A stretch of DNA of 64,000 nucleotides from Chryseosolibacter sp044507775 (GCA_044507775.1 JBIQIY010000001.1:343902-407901); one strand, 5' to 3'; positions 27,306 through 37,393 are shown, counted from the first letter of the stretch. Program-made: numbers and translations. Notes: a model not told the origin generated them from the sequence alone.

Positions 27306-27322
27306 GGCCCTGAAACAGGGCC
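27306..27322 (-). promoter_or_regulatory. Perfect GC-rich palindrome in the tkt leader
   Basis: GGCCCTGAAACAGGGCC is a perfect 7-bp stem with a 3-nt loop, centred about 58 bp upstream of the tkt start codon and with no T-run after it. It could be an operator or a stable leader hairpin. Farther upstream (about 27350-27365) TTCATTTG on the minus strand is one base from the -7 consensus, with a TTTG 17 bp before it. Confidence 0.45.
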
Positions 27323-27476
27323 TTCGCTATCTATAACCGAACACAAATGAAAACCGTTTTCACAATCGCAAAAACGTTTCCCCTAATGCACCATCCTACC
27401 TCTAACAGCCTGATTACCTACCGATTCGAAAATCTCTAAAACACCAGTACAATCAAAAATTCCAGGAAAACCTCCA

Positions 27477-29069
27477 CTATCGCGGCTTGGTGTGAGTCAA
27501 AAACCATTCAAACAAATTCGGATTGTGATAGCTGTGATCGGTTGAATACGCGCGTTCATTCCACACAGCACCGCTATGACCCAGGCTAGGATATACCGTA
27601 AGTCTTGGTATTGGAGTACCTCCTACACTGTTGAATCCATTTATAGGGCGTTGATTCTCGGATATCGGCACGGAGGAGTCTGCACCGCCGTGGAAGGCCC
27701 AAACGGGGATACGTCGCTGTCCGCACATTTTTCCTTCGGCATAGTCGCCACCTGCTGAAACAGGCGCTATTGCGGCGAAGATGTTTACATAGTCGCTCGC
27801 GCTAATCCTGCCCTCAAAACCCGCCGCGCTCCAGGGCGTTCCCATACTCAAGCCAGTCAGGTACAAGCGCGTCGGATCAATCCGAAGACCTGACTCGTTC
27901 AATGCCCAAAGCGCAAATTCCAATGCGTCGTTGGGAATCTTGTCTCCCGGGTTTCCGATCCAGCCAAAATACGAACTGCTCTGCTGCGGCGAAAGAACAA
28001 TAAACTTTTCACCACTTGCCTCAGCGTTCCAGCCACTGGCAATTTTAAACGGTATACCCTGGTTGTCGACTCTGTTTAGCTGACTAGTTCCATTTCCGCG
28101 CTCGCCCGCACCGTGCAAGAAAATTATGGTAGGATACAAGTGTGAGGTGGAAGAGTAATCATCGGGTAAATATTGCAGGAATCCTTTCGGTGCTCCCGAT
28201 CCTCCTCCTAGCGGTTTTTCCACTTGAACACCATCTTCCGCGCCTCGACTACCACCATCGATATTCTCGAAGGGATAGCCATATCCATCACCACTATTAT
28301 AGACGCCAGCGATCTCGCTGATGGACAAAGAACGATTCCAGATACCCACTTCATCAATGCGCCCGTTCCAGCCGAGGCTTTCCCCGGACATCTCAGCGTT
28401 CAGAGTACCTATCCTCGCATTGTCAATACCTTTGCAGTCAGCAAACCAATCATCGAGATCAGTTGAAACGGTATATGATTGCGATACCAGGATGCCATTG
28501 ACATAGATGGCGGGTTTGCCGTTTTGAGCAACGACTATGTGCGACCAGGCGCCACGGGAAAGTACGCGGGAAGTAGTCTCAATCCTCCATCGGTGGGAAC
28601 CATTGCGTGTTAGTGCTATTCCGAGCTTCCCGTTTGCAAACTGAAAAAGTCGGATAGACTCTTTCGCATTCGTATCTCCAAAAGAAAGTATCACCCGTGC
28701 TCCCTCCGGGGTCCACTCGGGGTTAACCCAGGCGGAAAGTGTTCCCGTCTTCGAGGACGCGACCGCCGGGAGCACAGCGTTTATATTAACATTAGACGAC
28801 CCGGAGAAACTGTAAGAGTTCCCTACAATACCCGCCTTGCCTTGAACAACACCCTGTGTTGTTCCGTCATTTTTGCTGCGAACATCGATCGCATTACCGG
28901 AGGTTTCATCCAGTTTGAAGTATGACACGAGATTGTCAACAAGAGGAGATGCGGCGGGTGCTTCCGACAGATCCCGAAACAAAGAAGGCGGCTCAGCCTG
29001 AAGCGATCCGCCGGAAAAAATCACAAGATTAAATAAGACAGTAAATAAGACATAGATAACACTTTTCAT
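27477..29069 (-). CDS. Secreted LamG-domain / alpha-beta hydrolase fusion (esterase)
   Basis: 530 residues with a signal peptide (cleavage near LQA, 25). Residues about 45-265 form a laminin-G/concanavalin-like sandwich (LVSYFKLDETSGNAIDVRSK, GRIDEVGIWNRSLSISEI), often a carbohydrate- or cell-surface-binding module. Residues about 295-530 form an alpha/beta hydrolase: oxyanion-hole HGAGERG (319-325), nucleophile Ser408 in GLSMG, the FHGGADSSVP acid region near 465, and a His in LGHSG near 500. This is the arrangement of PHB-depolymerase/feruloyl- or acetyl-xylan-esterase-like enzymes. It stands alone between the tkt promoter region and a small secreted gene; ester removal from plant or algal glycans is the likely use. 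Confidence 0.8.
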   Translation of the reverse strand: MKSVIYVLFTVLFNLVIFSGGSLQAEPPSLFRDLSEAPAASPLVDNLVSYFKLDETSGNAIDVRSKNDGTTQGVVQGKAGIVGNSYSFSGSSNVNINAVLPAVASSKTGTLSAWVNPEWTPEGARVILSFGDTNAKESIRLFQFANGKLGIALTRNGSHRWRIETTSRVLSRGAWSHIVVAQNGKPAIYVNGILVSQSYTVSTDLDDWFADCKGIDNARIGTLNAEMSGESLGWNGRIDEVGIWNRSLSISEIAGVYNSGDGYGYPFENIDGGSRGAEDGVQVEKPLGGGSGAPKGFLQYLPDDYSSTSHLYPTIIFLHGAGERGNGTSQLNRVDNQGIPFKIASGWNAEASGEKFIVLSPQQSSSYFGWIGNPGDKIPNDALEFALWALNESGLRIDPTRLYLTGLSMGTPWSAAGFEGRISASDYVNIFAAIAPVSAGGDYAEGKMCGQRRIPVWAFHGGADSSVPISENQRPINGFNSVGGTPIPRLTVYPSLGHSGAVWNERAYSTDHSYHNPNLFEWFLTHTKPR

Positions 29070-29624
29070 TAGTTCCGATTAAGGTTTAGAATAATGGGCA
29101 GCTTTAGCATGGCGCACCAGATGCCGTTTTGGGCACTGCCATTCTCCACAATCATGCCTTTTTTCTTCACAAAAGCTGATTAACCTCAGATGTTTAATGT
29201 GTTCAAAATTCTAACGCCGCGTATGTAATGTTATCTGACGTGAGGGCGAAGTAACGATTCGCTACCGACGCATCACGTGAAATATCTTATCGCCTTGGTG
29301 CCTGACAATACGACATCACGCGCCGACCCAGTGTCGGGATATCTCCACAGTTTGCGACATAACGCGGCTTTAGCCTCTCCGTTGCAGATCCGGTTCTCGT
29401 TCATCCCGGCCGGTAGAAAATTCATCCAGGAACCTGTGCGATCTCGAGCAAAAAAAATGCAACACTCTTCAGTGTCGCAGTTAAAAATGATTTCAAGGGG
29501 CATGCAGATTTGCTTCGCATCTGCCGCGTGCCTTCAGACCAGTTATGTTTCGTCGTGAATCGACTTCGCGGAATTTGATCTCAAAAATTTCGCAGCAACT
29601 TGATTGATGCGTTCAGCATTGAAT
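29070..29624. other. Intergenic region without a recognisable gene
   Basis: Short frames exist on both strands around 29273-29558 but overlap each other and have no start context, signal peptide or family-like sequence. The part next to 29070 should contain the promoter of the LamG-esterase gene. Nothing else is visible. Confidence 0.4.
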
Positions 29625-29659
29625 AAAAAAAAAGTGCGACTCCCTTGAGAGTCGCACTT
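29625..29659 (-). terminator. Rho-independent terminator
   Basis: A perfect 11-bp stem (AAGTGCGACTC / GAGTCGCACTT) with a 6-nt loop is followed, on the minus strand, by a run of nine T. It lies 24 bp after the stop of the small secreted protein gene and is one of the clearest terminators in the window. Confidence 0.9.
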
Positions 29660-29682
29660 GAGCCTATGTTGATACCTGAATG

Positions 29683-30006
29683 TTACTTCTTGTGAAAGAC
29701 ATACTTTCTCTTGAACTGGCCCTTCGTGATCATGATAATGTAGTCGCCGGATTTGAACTCAGTAAAGTCAACAACCGTCTTCCTGGAATCGATCGCGCCC
29801 GACATAACTTTCTCATCGGTTTTGTGTTCAAAGACTTCGATCACTGCGCCATTCATCTCCCGGTCAGACTTGAAGTAAAACGTGTCATGGTCCGAAGAGA
29901 TTACCAGGATGCAGTTGTGTTGCATACCGCTACCGTGACCTTTTTTCATGGATGAAGCGGAAAAGGTGATTGCGAGCATGCAGAAAAGAATCGTAATACG
30001 TTTCAT
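29683..30006 (-). CDS. Small secreted protein, unknown
   Basis: 107 residues with a signal peptide (about 1-19) and a mature domain of about 85 residues made mostly of beta strands (CILVISSDHDTFYFKS, VIEVFEHKTDEKV, GDYIIMITKGQFKRKYVF). The pattern, ending in a basic FKRKYVFHKK, resembles small Bacteroidota beta-sandwich proteins such as the DUF3244 group, but I cannot confirm membership. It is monocistronic, followed by a strong terminator. Function unknown. Confidence 0.7.
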   Translation of the reverse strand: MKRITILFCMLAITFSASSMKKGHGSGMQHNCILVISSDHDTFYFKSDREMNGAVIEVFEHKTDEKVMSGAIDSRKTVVDFTEFKSGDYIIMITKGQFKRKYVFHKK

Positions 30007-30366
30007 TTAATTTGTTTTATGCCAGTATATCGCAATATCGTGCCATACGGTACATAGGTGTTTTCAGGCCAAAAATGCCCCTTATGAGCTGAAATGATAT
30101 CCAAATTGGGAATTTCGTCTGGTTTTGGTTCCTCCCGCTCTTGATAATCTGCAATTTACCAGTAGCGGCGACTACGCGATTTATAGTCTCAAACGCCTGT
30201 ATCATCGATTTTAGCCCTGAAACGCACGTCCCGGCAGCTGGGCAAAACCTGCCCCGGCTCCCTTTCCTCTTGAATATGAGATTACTTTTCCGATCAAATT
30301 AGATTACTCTTAATTGCTTTTTATTTCTATTATTGTAGCTTTATAACACCAGGAAAAGAAATCGTA
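30007..30366. other. Divergent promoter region between the small secreted protein and glpD
   Basis: 360 bp with no gene. The last 70 bp before glpD is AT-rich; TATTATTG there is one base off TAnnTTTG but lacks a well-placed -33 element. Nothing else recognised. Confidence 0.4.
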
Positions 30367-31998
30367 ATGAAAAGTAAGGTCGAGCGCAACCAGGAAGTAA
30401 GTTTCAATCGCGGGGTTTACCTGCAAGAAGTTCGCTCAAATCCCAACTTTGACTTCATTATTATCGGAGGTGGCGCAACCGGCCTCGGCGCCGCGCTGGA
30501 TGCCACCGCACGCGGATTCCGAACATTGCTCCTGGAACAGGCTGATTTCGCAAAGGGAACCTCCAGTCGCAGTACGAAACTCATTCATGGAGGCGTGCGA
30601 TACCTGGGGCAGGGCGATATCAAACTGGTGTTTGAAGCACTGTTCGAGCGCGGTATCCTTTTGAAAAACGCCCCCCACGTTGTCAACATGCAGCCCTTCG
30701 TCATTCCGAACTACAGATGGTGGAGCGAATTTCTCTACGGTGTCGGTCTGAAGATCTATGATTGGATGGCTTTCCGCTACCGGTTTCCCAAAACGGCGTT
30801 GCTTGGGCGAAAGACCGTTGAAAAACTCCTTCCAAATGTCAGAAAAGAAGGACTGAAAGGCGGCGTGCTCTACTACGATGGACAATTCGATGATGCCCGG
30901 CTCGCCATCAACATTGCTCAGACATCCGCCGACCTGGGAGGAATACTCATTAATTATATGCGGGTAACGGATCTCATAAAAGGTCCGGATGACCGCATCA
31001 CCGGGGTGAAAGCTGTCGACGCCGAGAGCGGCGAAGAATATGTACTGAACGCAAAAGCGGTGGTGAACGCCACCGGCGTGTTCGTCGATGAGGTATTGAA
31101 GATGAATTCCTCGGCGCAGGAGCCTATGGTGCGGCCCAGCCAGGGCGTGCATATTGTGCTCGATCACTCGTTCCTGGAAGGAGACAACGCCCTCATGATC
31201 CCCTCTACGGAAGACGGACGCGTTTTATTCGCCGTACCCTGGCATAACCACCTCCTGGTCGGAACAACGGACACGCCACTGGACAAGCACAGCCTGGAGC
31301 CCATCGCCCTGGAAGATGAAATTGACTTTATCCTGAAAACGCTACGGGGATACCTTGTAAAAAAACCTCAGCGTAAAGATGTCCTGAGCGTGTTTGCCGG
31401 ATTGCGACCACTGGCGGCGCAAGGAAACCACAACGGCAAGACCAAAGAGATCTCGCGCAGTCACAAGTTGATGACCTCGGCATCGGGACTCGTGACGATC
31501 ACCGGTGGCAAATGGACGACGTACCGCAAAATGGCGGAAGACACAGTAGACGAAGCCATTCGCGTGGCGGGACTTCAAAAAGTGGAATGTCCGACAGCGG
31601 CGCTCCACATCCACGGATTTTCCAACAACGGAAGTGACAAGGGCCACCTCCATATATATGGAAGCGATGCCGCCGGCATCCTCGCAATTGCAAACGAACG
31701 CCCCGAACTCGCCCGGAAACTGCATGAAGCGTTTCCTTATATGGGGGCGGAAGTGGTGTGGGCAGTGCGCCATGAAATGGCGCGGACGGTGGAAGACGTA
31801 CTTGCGCGCCGCCTCCGGGTTCTTTTCCTGAATGCCCGCGTCGCCATGGAAATGGCGCCGGAAGTCGCGAGGCTCATGGCCGCAGAAATGGGCACCGACT
31901 ACTCCTGGCAAGAAGCCCAGGTGAAGGCATTTTCACGCGTAGCGGTGCCATACCTTGGACAGGATAAGAAAGAAACGAAACTAAGCGAAATAAAATAA
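30367..31998 (+). CDS. glpD: FAD-dependent glycerol-3-phosphate dehydrogenase
   Basis: 543-residue membrane-associated flavoenzyme that oxidises sn-glycerol 3-phosphate to dihydroxyacetone phosphate and passes electrons to quinone. The dinucleotide motif GGGATG is at 34-39, followed by TLLLEQADFAKGTSSRSTKL, HGGVRYL, VVNATGVFVDEVL, and the C-terminal DAO_C-type domain (RHEMARTVEDVLARRLRVLFLN). No glpK or glpF is next to it. Directly downstream on the same strand are a phosphoesterase and a SusCD set, 72 bp away, which suggests that the glycerol phosphate may be released from an imported polymer. Confidence 0.95.
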   Translation: MKSKVERNQEVSFNRGVYLQEVRSNPNFDFIIIGGGATGLGAALDATARGFRTLLLEQADFAKGTSSRSTKLIHGGVRYLGQGDIKLVFEALFERGILLKNAPHVVNMQPFVIPNYRWWSEFLYGVGLKIYDWMAFRYRFPKTALLGRKTVEKLLPNVRKEGLKGGVLYYDGQFDDARLAINIAQTSADLGGILINYMRVTDLIKGPDDRITGVKAVDAESGEEYVLNAKAVVNATGVFVDEVLKMNSSAQEPMVRPSQGVHIVLDHSFLEGDNALMIPSTEDGRVLFAVPWHNHLLVGTTDTPLDKHSLEPIALEDEIDFILKTLRGYLVKKPQRKDVLSVFAGLRPLAAQGNHNGKTKEISRSHKLMTSASGLVTITGGKWTTYRKMAEDTVDEAIRVAGLQKVECPTAALHIHGFSNNGSDKGHLHIYGSDAAGILAIANERPELARKLHEAFPYMGAEVVWAVRHEMARTVEDVLARRLRVLFLNARVAMEMAPEVARLMAAEMGTDYSWQEAQVKAFSRVAVPYLGQDKKETKLSEIK

Positions 31999-32001
31999 CA
32001 C

Positions 32002-32024
32002 TCAGTTAACACAGCGTTAACTGA
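32002..32024 (+). terminator. Hairpin after glpD, no T-run
   Basis: TCAGTTAAC and GTTAACTGA form a perfect 9-bp stem with a 5-nt loop starting 4 bp after the glpD stop. There is no T-run, so it may be a weak terminator, a processing or stability element, or an operator for the next gene. Confidence 0.45.
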
Positions 32025-32070
32025 TGGGCACGATTCACTCAATATTATTGCGACCAAATTACGGAGACCA

Positions 32071-34035
32071 ATGAGACTTTTTACCAGACTGGAATTTCTG
32101 CAGTTTCTATCAACGACGTTCTCGAGTACGTTCCTGTTCGGATGTGACTCGAAGGAAGATCCGAAACCCGGCAAAAAGGGAATTCAACTTCGCGAAGTTT
32201 CCGTTCCAGGCGAGTTTAATGTCGTTGCACAAGGTGAAATCACGCTATCGGGCAAAGGATTTGCCGACGGCGATAAGGTCCGGCTGATACTGACATCGGA
32301 TGAAGGTCAGTCTTATACCATCGAACTCCTTTCTTTTGATGAAGCTTCGGCAACGTTTACGCTGCCCGAAAGCTTCACCGCCGGACAATACCGCATTGTG
32401 CTGGTGCGCGGAGCCGAGGAACTCACACTGGGCACGACCCGGATCAACATTGTTGTGGAAAGCAACCTTCCCGACAAACCAGGAATGACGGTTAAAGGAC
32501 TCGTCTACAGCAATGGCGTCGGCCTCGCCGGGGTGGTGGTTTCCGACGGATATGCCGTAACCACTACAGATGAAAACGGGGTGTACTATCTCCCGTCGGA
32601 AAAGAAAACCGGATTTGTTTTCATCTCCGTCCCCGCGAATTATGAAGTCCCCGTCGAAGACAACATACCTCAGTTCTTCAAGAGATTGGGCGGCGCCACC
32701 ACTGTCGAGCAAAAAGATTTTTCGCTGACACCTACAACCAACAGCAAACATGCGGTTGTCGCGATAGCAGACTGGCATCTCGCCAATCGCAACGACGACC
32801 TTTCGCAATTCGCATCCGGTTTTCTTCCCGATGTAAATGCGCTGGCAAACGAGTACGCCGCCGCAAACACAAAGGTCTATGGTCTCGCCCTGGGTGATGG
32901 ATCGTGGGACGCGTACTGGTACGCAAATAATTTTGCGCTGGTCGAGTACAAGGCCCAAATGAAAAAAGTGAACTGTCCCATGTTCAACGTCATCGGAAAT
33001 CACGATAACGATCCATACGTCTCAAACGCCTGGGAAGCCTCAAAGAAATACAGGGATATTATCGGTCCTACCTATTATTCATTCAACCTTGGGGAAGTCC
33101 ATTATGTGGTGCTCGACAATATCCAATATATCAACACCGGAGGCGGGCCCGGTGTAATCGGCCAGCGAAACTACAACGATGTAATCTCGCCCGAACAGCT
33201 CGAATGGTTGAAAAAGGACCTCGCAACCATTCCGGACAAGACAGCCCCCCTGATCATCGCTATGCATGCGCCCCTCCACCGCGCGCCTACACTGAACGAA
33301 AGCGGCGAACAGGTTAACTCGGTGTCGCTCAACAATGGAGCCGCTCTTATCTCAGCATTGGAAGGTTTCCCCGAAGTCTACGTAGTCACCGGCCATATTC
33401 ACACAAACTACACTGCAAAGGCCAACGAAGCGATAACAGAATTCAACGTGGGGGCTGTATGCGCAACGTGGTGGTGGACCGGCCGAAGCGGGTATGCGAA
33501 TAATCACATCTGCAAGGACGGCAGTCCCGGCGGTTACGGAGTCTTTGAAATCGAGGGGCGAAATGTCAGATGGTACTACAAGACAACAGGTCAACCGTCC
33601 AGCTACCAGTTCCGCACATACGATCTCAACAAAGTACAGATCACAGCCGCGGCGCATGCGCCTAACTCGACTGACGCACTCCTGGAAGAATACGCCGGAG
33701 TGTATGCGTCGCCCAATTCCGGCAACGAAGTACTGATCAACGTCTGGGGATTTGGACCCGGCTGGACGATTGAAGTGAAAGAAGGCGGTGTCGATCTTCC
33801 CGTAACCCGGATCACGGGGCTGGATCCGCTTCACATCATCTCCTACGAAGCCAAGCGGTTAAACGCCGGCGCAACGCCCACGAGTTCATTTGTAACAGAT
33901 CCAACATCGCACCTTTTCAAGACCGTTGCATCAAGCGCGACGTCGACTCTTGAAATAAAAGTAACCGATAGCTATGGCCAGATGTACACTCAAACAATGG
34001 AACGTCCGAAAGAATTTACCTATACCACACTTTAA
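32071..34035 (+). CDS. Calcineurin-like phosphoesterase lipoprotein (MetallophosN/C type)
   Basis: 654 residues. A lipobox FLFGC with Cys25 anchors it to a membrane. Residues about 38-128 look like an IPT/TIG-type sandwich; about 135-215 a carboxypeptidase-regulatory-like N-domain (VKGLVYSNGVGLAGVVVSDG); about 225-480 the metallophosphatase domain with ADWHLAN, GDGSWD, GNHDN (309-313) and GHIH (441-444); the rest a beta-rich C-domain. This order matches Bacteroidota phosphoesterases with MetallophosN and MetallophosC domains. Metal ligands are present, although the first motif reads D-W-H. It lies just upstream of a SusC gene and overlaps that gene's longest frame but not its preferred start, so it probably removes or splits phosphate esters on a polymer before import. 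Confidence 0.88.
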   Translation: MRLFTRLEFLQFLSTTFSSTFLFGCDSKEDPKPGKKGIQLREVSVPGEFNVVAQGEITLSGKGFADGDKVRLILTSDEGQSYTIELLSFDEASATFTLPESFTAGQYRIVLVRGAEELTLGTTRINIVVESNLPDKPGMTVKGLVYSNGVGLAGVVVSDGYAVTTTDENGVYYLPSEKKTGFVFISVPANYEVPVEDNIPQFFKRLGGATTVEQKDFSLTPTTNSKHAVVAIADWHLANRNDDLSQFASGFLPDVNALANEYAAANTKVYGLALGDGSWDAYWYANNFALVEYKAQMKKVNCPMFNVIGNHDNDPYVSNAWEASKKYRDIIGPTYYSFNLGEVHYVVLDNIQYINTGGGPGVIGQRNYNDVISPEQLEWLKKDLATIPDKTAPLIIAMHAPLHRAPTLNESGEQVNSVSLNNGAALISALEGFPEVYVVTGHIHTNYTAKANEAITEFNVGAVCATWWWTGRSGYANNHICKDGSPGGYGVFEIEGRNVRWYYKTTGQPSSYQFRTYDLNKVQITAAAHAPNSTDALLEEYAGVYASPNSGNEVLINVWGFGPGWTIEVKEGGVDLPVTRITGLDPLHIISYEAKRLNAGATPTSSFVTDPTSHLFKTVASSATSTLEIKVTDSYGQMYTQTMERPKEFTYTTL

Positions 34036-34066
34036 ACAGATTATCAATGCTCAAATTATCTACTCA

Positions 34067-37000
34067 ATGAAACGAACAATTCCCACACTAATCACGGTAT
34101 GGATGCTATTGATAGCTTCCCTACAAGCCATCGCCCAGGAACGGCGAGTGAGCGGAACGGTTGTCGACCCGAGCGGGGCACCGATTCCAGGAGCCAGCAT
34201 TATCGTCAAAGGCACCACCTCTGGTACGGTGACCGACATTGACGGTAAATTCAGCGTGAACGCTGACCCAACCTCTGTGTTGGTAATTCAGTTCATCGGT
34301 TACGAGCCTCAGGAAATTCAGGTTGGTAACTTGACGACTATCAATGTCACACTTGAGGAAAGTGTGACGGAGTTAGAAGGAGTAGTGGTCACCGCCCTGG
34401 GTATTACCCGCGAAGAGGAGTCACTTGGCTACTCTGTAGCCGAGGTCGGCGGTGAAGACATCACCAAGGTGCAGGCCAACAACTGGATGAGCGGCCTGAA
34501 CGGAAGAGTAGCAGGTCTTACGATGAACAGCGCCAGCAGTGGGCCGATCAGTTCCATGCGTGTAACACTTCGCGGAGACCAGTCGCTTAACTATGGCGCC
34601 AATGAAGCGCTGTTTGTCGTGGATGGTATTCCCGTTCGCTCCGGTACCACTGCTACTTCATCAAGCAGTAGCTACACGAACTCCGGCGCGGATTTTCCCG
34701 TGGACTATGGCAACGGTGCAAGCGACATCAATCCTCAGGACATTGAAACCATCACGGTGCTCAAGGGTCCTTCCGCTACGGCGCTTTATGGTTCGAGAGC
34801 GGCTAACGGAGCAATCCTGATCACTACCAAGTCAGGACGAAACAAAAAAGGAGTTGGCGTGACAATAAACTCACAGGTTGTCTTTGAAAAAGCAGGTTAC
34901 TGGCCCGATTTTCAGAAAGAATATGGTTCGGGAAGCGATATGGGTCAGGCGGAATATAACTTCTGGACTCTGGATCCTTCACTCGTAGGCGGATCAACTG
35001 ATTTCCCTGCGCGTAACCTCTCGCGTTACGCATGGGGCGAAAAATTGATGGGCCAGCTGCGTTATCAATACGAGGGCAAGAACTGGGAGACCGGGCAGAT
35101 TGAGCGAACTCCATTTGAATACAAAGACGATTGGTTTACGGGCATCTTCCAAACCGGTGTGACGTATTCCAACTCCATCGACATCAGCGGCAGCAATGGC
35201 AATGGCACCAACGTTCGCGTTTCCCTGAACCAAAATAAAAATGAGTGGATACTGCCCAACACGGGATTTGACAGAAAAAACATCTCCTTCTCCCTTGAAT
35301 CTCCGGTCAACAAATGGGTGAAGTTCAGGACAAAAGTGAACTACTATAATACCACGAGCGATAACATGCCGATGGCGGGGTATCACCAGACCACGGTGAT
35401 GTACGACCTGATGTGGGGTTACAACACGAACTCCATGAATGACTGGAAGAATGAGTATTTCCAGGGGCGTTTTAACGCGATCAACCGTAACTCCGCGCAA
35501 TCACAGGATGGAAACAGCCTCGTGTTTGCCGGGACCGGTTCATACAACCCATACCGCATTCTGTATGAAGAATTGAACACGATGGATAAGGATCGCGTCT
35601 TCGGGTTCGCCGGTTTCTCCGTGGATCTGGGCGATCTCGTCAAAGGACTTACTCTTGACGTGAAGTCAGGGCTCGACCTCGGCGGTGAATTCCGCACACA
35701 GCGCAAACCGCACCTGACCAGTGGATGGGAGAACGGCTTCTACCGTGAGCAATCACTGACAGACATGGAATCGAACACCGACTTCCTGTTTAAATACGAC
35801 GGTAAAATTACTGAACGGCTCTCGCTAGTGGCCGGTGCCGGGGGCAACACTATGGTGCGGACACACCGGAGAAATACCGTCCAGTTGAATGAGCTGGATA
35901 TTCCTGGAGTTTATCACATCGACAACGTGCCATCGGGAATCTTCCCCAATCCCACGAATTACAGGAGCAAGAAGGTGATCAACAGTTTGTATGGCTTTAC
36001 TACATTCGGCTGGGACGACATGTTCTACCTGGATCTTACGGCGCGTAACGACTGGTCCAGTACACTTGCGCCGGATAACTGGTCTTATTTCTACCCCTCG
36101 GTTTCAGCCAGCGTGCTGCTTGACCGCATGTTCAATCTTCAGTCAATTGCGCCGGTCGTTTCGCTCGCGAAGCTTCGTCTGTCGTGGGCGAATGTCGGTA
36201 ACGACACGGGTCCTTACTCACTCGACCAGTACTACGGGGCAAGTGCGATCAGCGGCGGATACACCATGCCGAATGGTATCACCAATCCGTTGATCAAACC
36301 CGAAAACGTCGAGAGCTGGGAGCTCGGACTCGATGCGCGTTTCTTGCAAAACCGACTGGGCCTTGACTTCGCGATGTACAATTCATCAACGACTGACCAG
36401 ATCGTAGATGTGGCAGTGGATCCCATTATCGGGGCCTCTGAAATGCGAATAAATGCTGGTGAGATCGTCAACAAGGGTATTGAAGTTGCACTTACGGCCA
36501 CGCCGATCAAAACGACTAACTTCACTTGGAACATCAATGTAAACTGGGCGAAGAACAATACGACATTGGTGAGCCTGCAGGATGGTTGGGATCCGGAGCA
36601 ACCTCTGCAGACCGATATGGGAACAACCATCGGCGGAAGACTTTTTGTAAACTCTTACGTCGGCGGCGAGATGTATCAGCTCTATGGCTTTGGGCTGAAA
36701 CGCGCGCCTAAAGGCTCATTTTACATGGACGCCAACGGCAATCGTGTAGACGCATCCGGGCAGGTTATCATTGATGCAGCTACCGGCCTCCCGTCACTTA
36801 CGACGAATCCCGATGTTCACCTGGGTAAAGTCAATCCCGACTGGCGAGGTGGTTTTAACACGTCGTTCAGGTACAAAAACTTTAACCTCAGCGCGATGTT
36901 CACCTACCAGTACGGCGGACATCGGTTCTCGGTAACCAATGGTATCCTATCCTACCAGGGCAAACTGACCAACTCCCTCGAGGGTCGCTACGACGGTATC

Positions 37001-37393
37001 GTGGCCGACGGTGTCAACGTAGTGTCTACTGATGAAAACGGCGCCGGCGAATACCAGGTTAACAACACGGTGACCAGCAACATCTATACGTATTATCAGG
37101 CACGTACGCTCGACCGATATAATGGCGAAACGCACACGTTCAGCACGTCGTTCCTGAAATTCCGCGAAGTGAGGCTCGAGTACAACCTGCCTGCCTCATT
37201 CCTGCAGAAAACCAAAGTGCTGCAAGGCGCCAGCATAGCGGTGTTTGCCACCAACATCTTTTCGGTGGACAAATGGCCACAATTTGACCCTGAAGGCGGT
37301 ATGATGACAGGCTCGAACGTCTTCAACGGAATTGAAGCCGGTGCCTACCCGATGACACGGACACAGGGCGTTAACGTGAGATTGTCGTTTTAA
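34067..37393 (+). CDS. SusC/RagA TonB-dependent outer-membrane transporter (locus 2)
   Basis: 1108 residues from the ATG at 34067 (MKRTIPTLITVWMLL, signal peptide to AIAQ near 24). A 31-residue longer frame overlaps the phosphoesterase gene and lacks a leader, so it is rejected. Carboxypeptidase-regulatory-like domain (VSGTVVDPSGAPIPGASI), TonB-box-like LEGVVVTALG, plug (GLNGRVAGLTMNSA; LFVVDGIPVRSG), barrel ending GVNVRLSF. It should import the product bound by the SusD partner 19 bp downstream. Only distantly similar to the locus-1 SusC. Confidence 0.95.
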   Translation: MKRTIPTLITVWMLLIASLQAIAQERRVSGTVVDPSGAPIPGASIIVKGTTSGTVTDIDGKFSVNADPTSVLVIQFIGYEPQEIQVGNLTTINVTLEESVTELEGVVVTALGITREEESLGYSVAEVGGEDITKVQANNWMSGLNGRVAGLTMNSASSGPISSMRVTLRGDQSLNYGANEALFVVDGIPVRSGTTATSSSSSYTNSGADFPVDYGNGASDINPQDIETITVLKGPSATALYGSRAANGAILITTKSGRNKKGVGVTINSQVVFEKAGYWPDFQKEYGSGSDMGQAEYNFWTLDPSLVGGSTDFPARNLSRYAWGEKLMGQLRYQYEGKNWETGQIERTPFEYKDDWFTGIFQTGVTYSNSIDISGSNGNGTNVRVSLNQNKNEWILPNTGFDRKNISFSLESPVNKWVKFRTKVNYYNTTSDNMPMAGYHQTTVMYDLMWGYNTNSMNDWKNEYFQGRFNAINRNSAQSQDGNSLVFAGTGSYNPYRILYEELNTMDKDRVFGFAGFSVDLGDLVKGLTLDVKSGLDLGGEFRTQRKPHLTSGWENGFYREQSLTDMESNTDFLFKYDGKITERLSLVAGAGGNTMVRTHRRNTVQLNELDIPGVYHIDNVPSGIFPNPTNYRSKKVINSLYGFTTFGWDDMFYLDLTARNDWSSTLAPDNWSYFYPSVSASVLLDRMFNLQSIAPVVSLAKLRLSWANVGNDTGPYSLDQYYGASAISGGYTMPNGITNPLIKPENVESWELGLDARFLQNRLGLDFAMYNSSTTDQIVDVAVDPIIGASEMRINAGEIVNKGIEVALTATPIKTTNFTWNINVNWAKNNTTLVSLQDGWDPEQPLQTDMGTTIGGRLFVNSYVGGEMYQLYGFGLKRAPKGSFYMDANGNRVDASGQVIIDAATGLPSLTTNPDVHLGKVNPDWRGGFNTSFRYKNFNLSAMFTYQYGGHRFSVTNGILSYQGKLTNSLEGRYDGIVADGVNVVSTDENGAGEYQVNNTVTSNIYTYYQARTLDRYNGETHTFSTSFLKFREVRLEYNLPASFLQKTKVLQGASIAVFATNIFSVDKWPQFDPEGGMMTGSNVFNGIEAGAYPMTRTQGVNVRLSF

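Noticed and set aside
29273..29558. Two overlapping short frames in the gap near 29.4 kb
   Set aside because: Opposite strands over the same bases, no start context, no signal peptide or domain.
33974..34066. Upstream extension of the second SusC gene
   Set aside because: It overlaps the phosphoesterase 3' end and lacks a signal peptide; the ATG at 34067 starts a normal leader.
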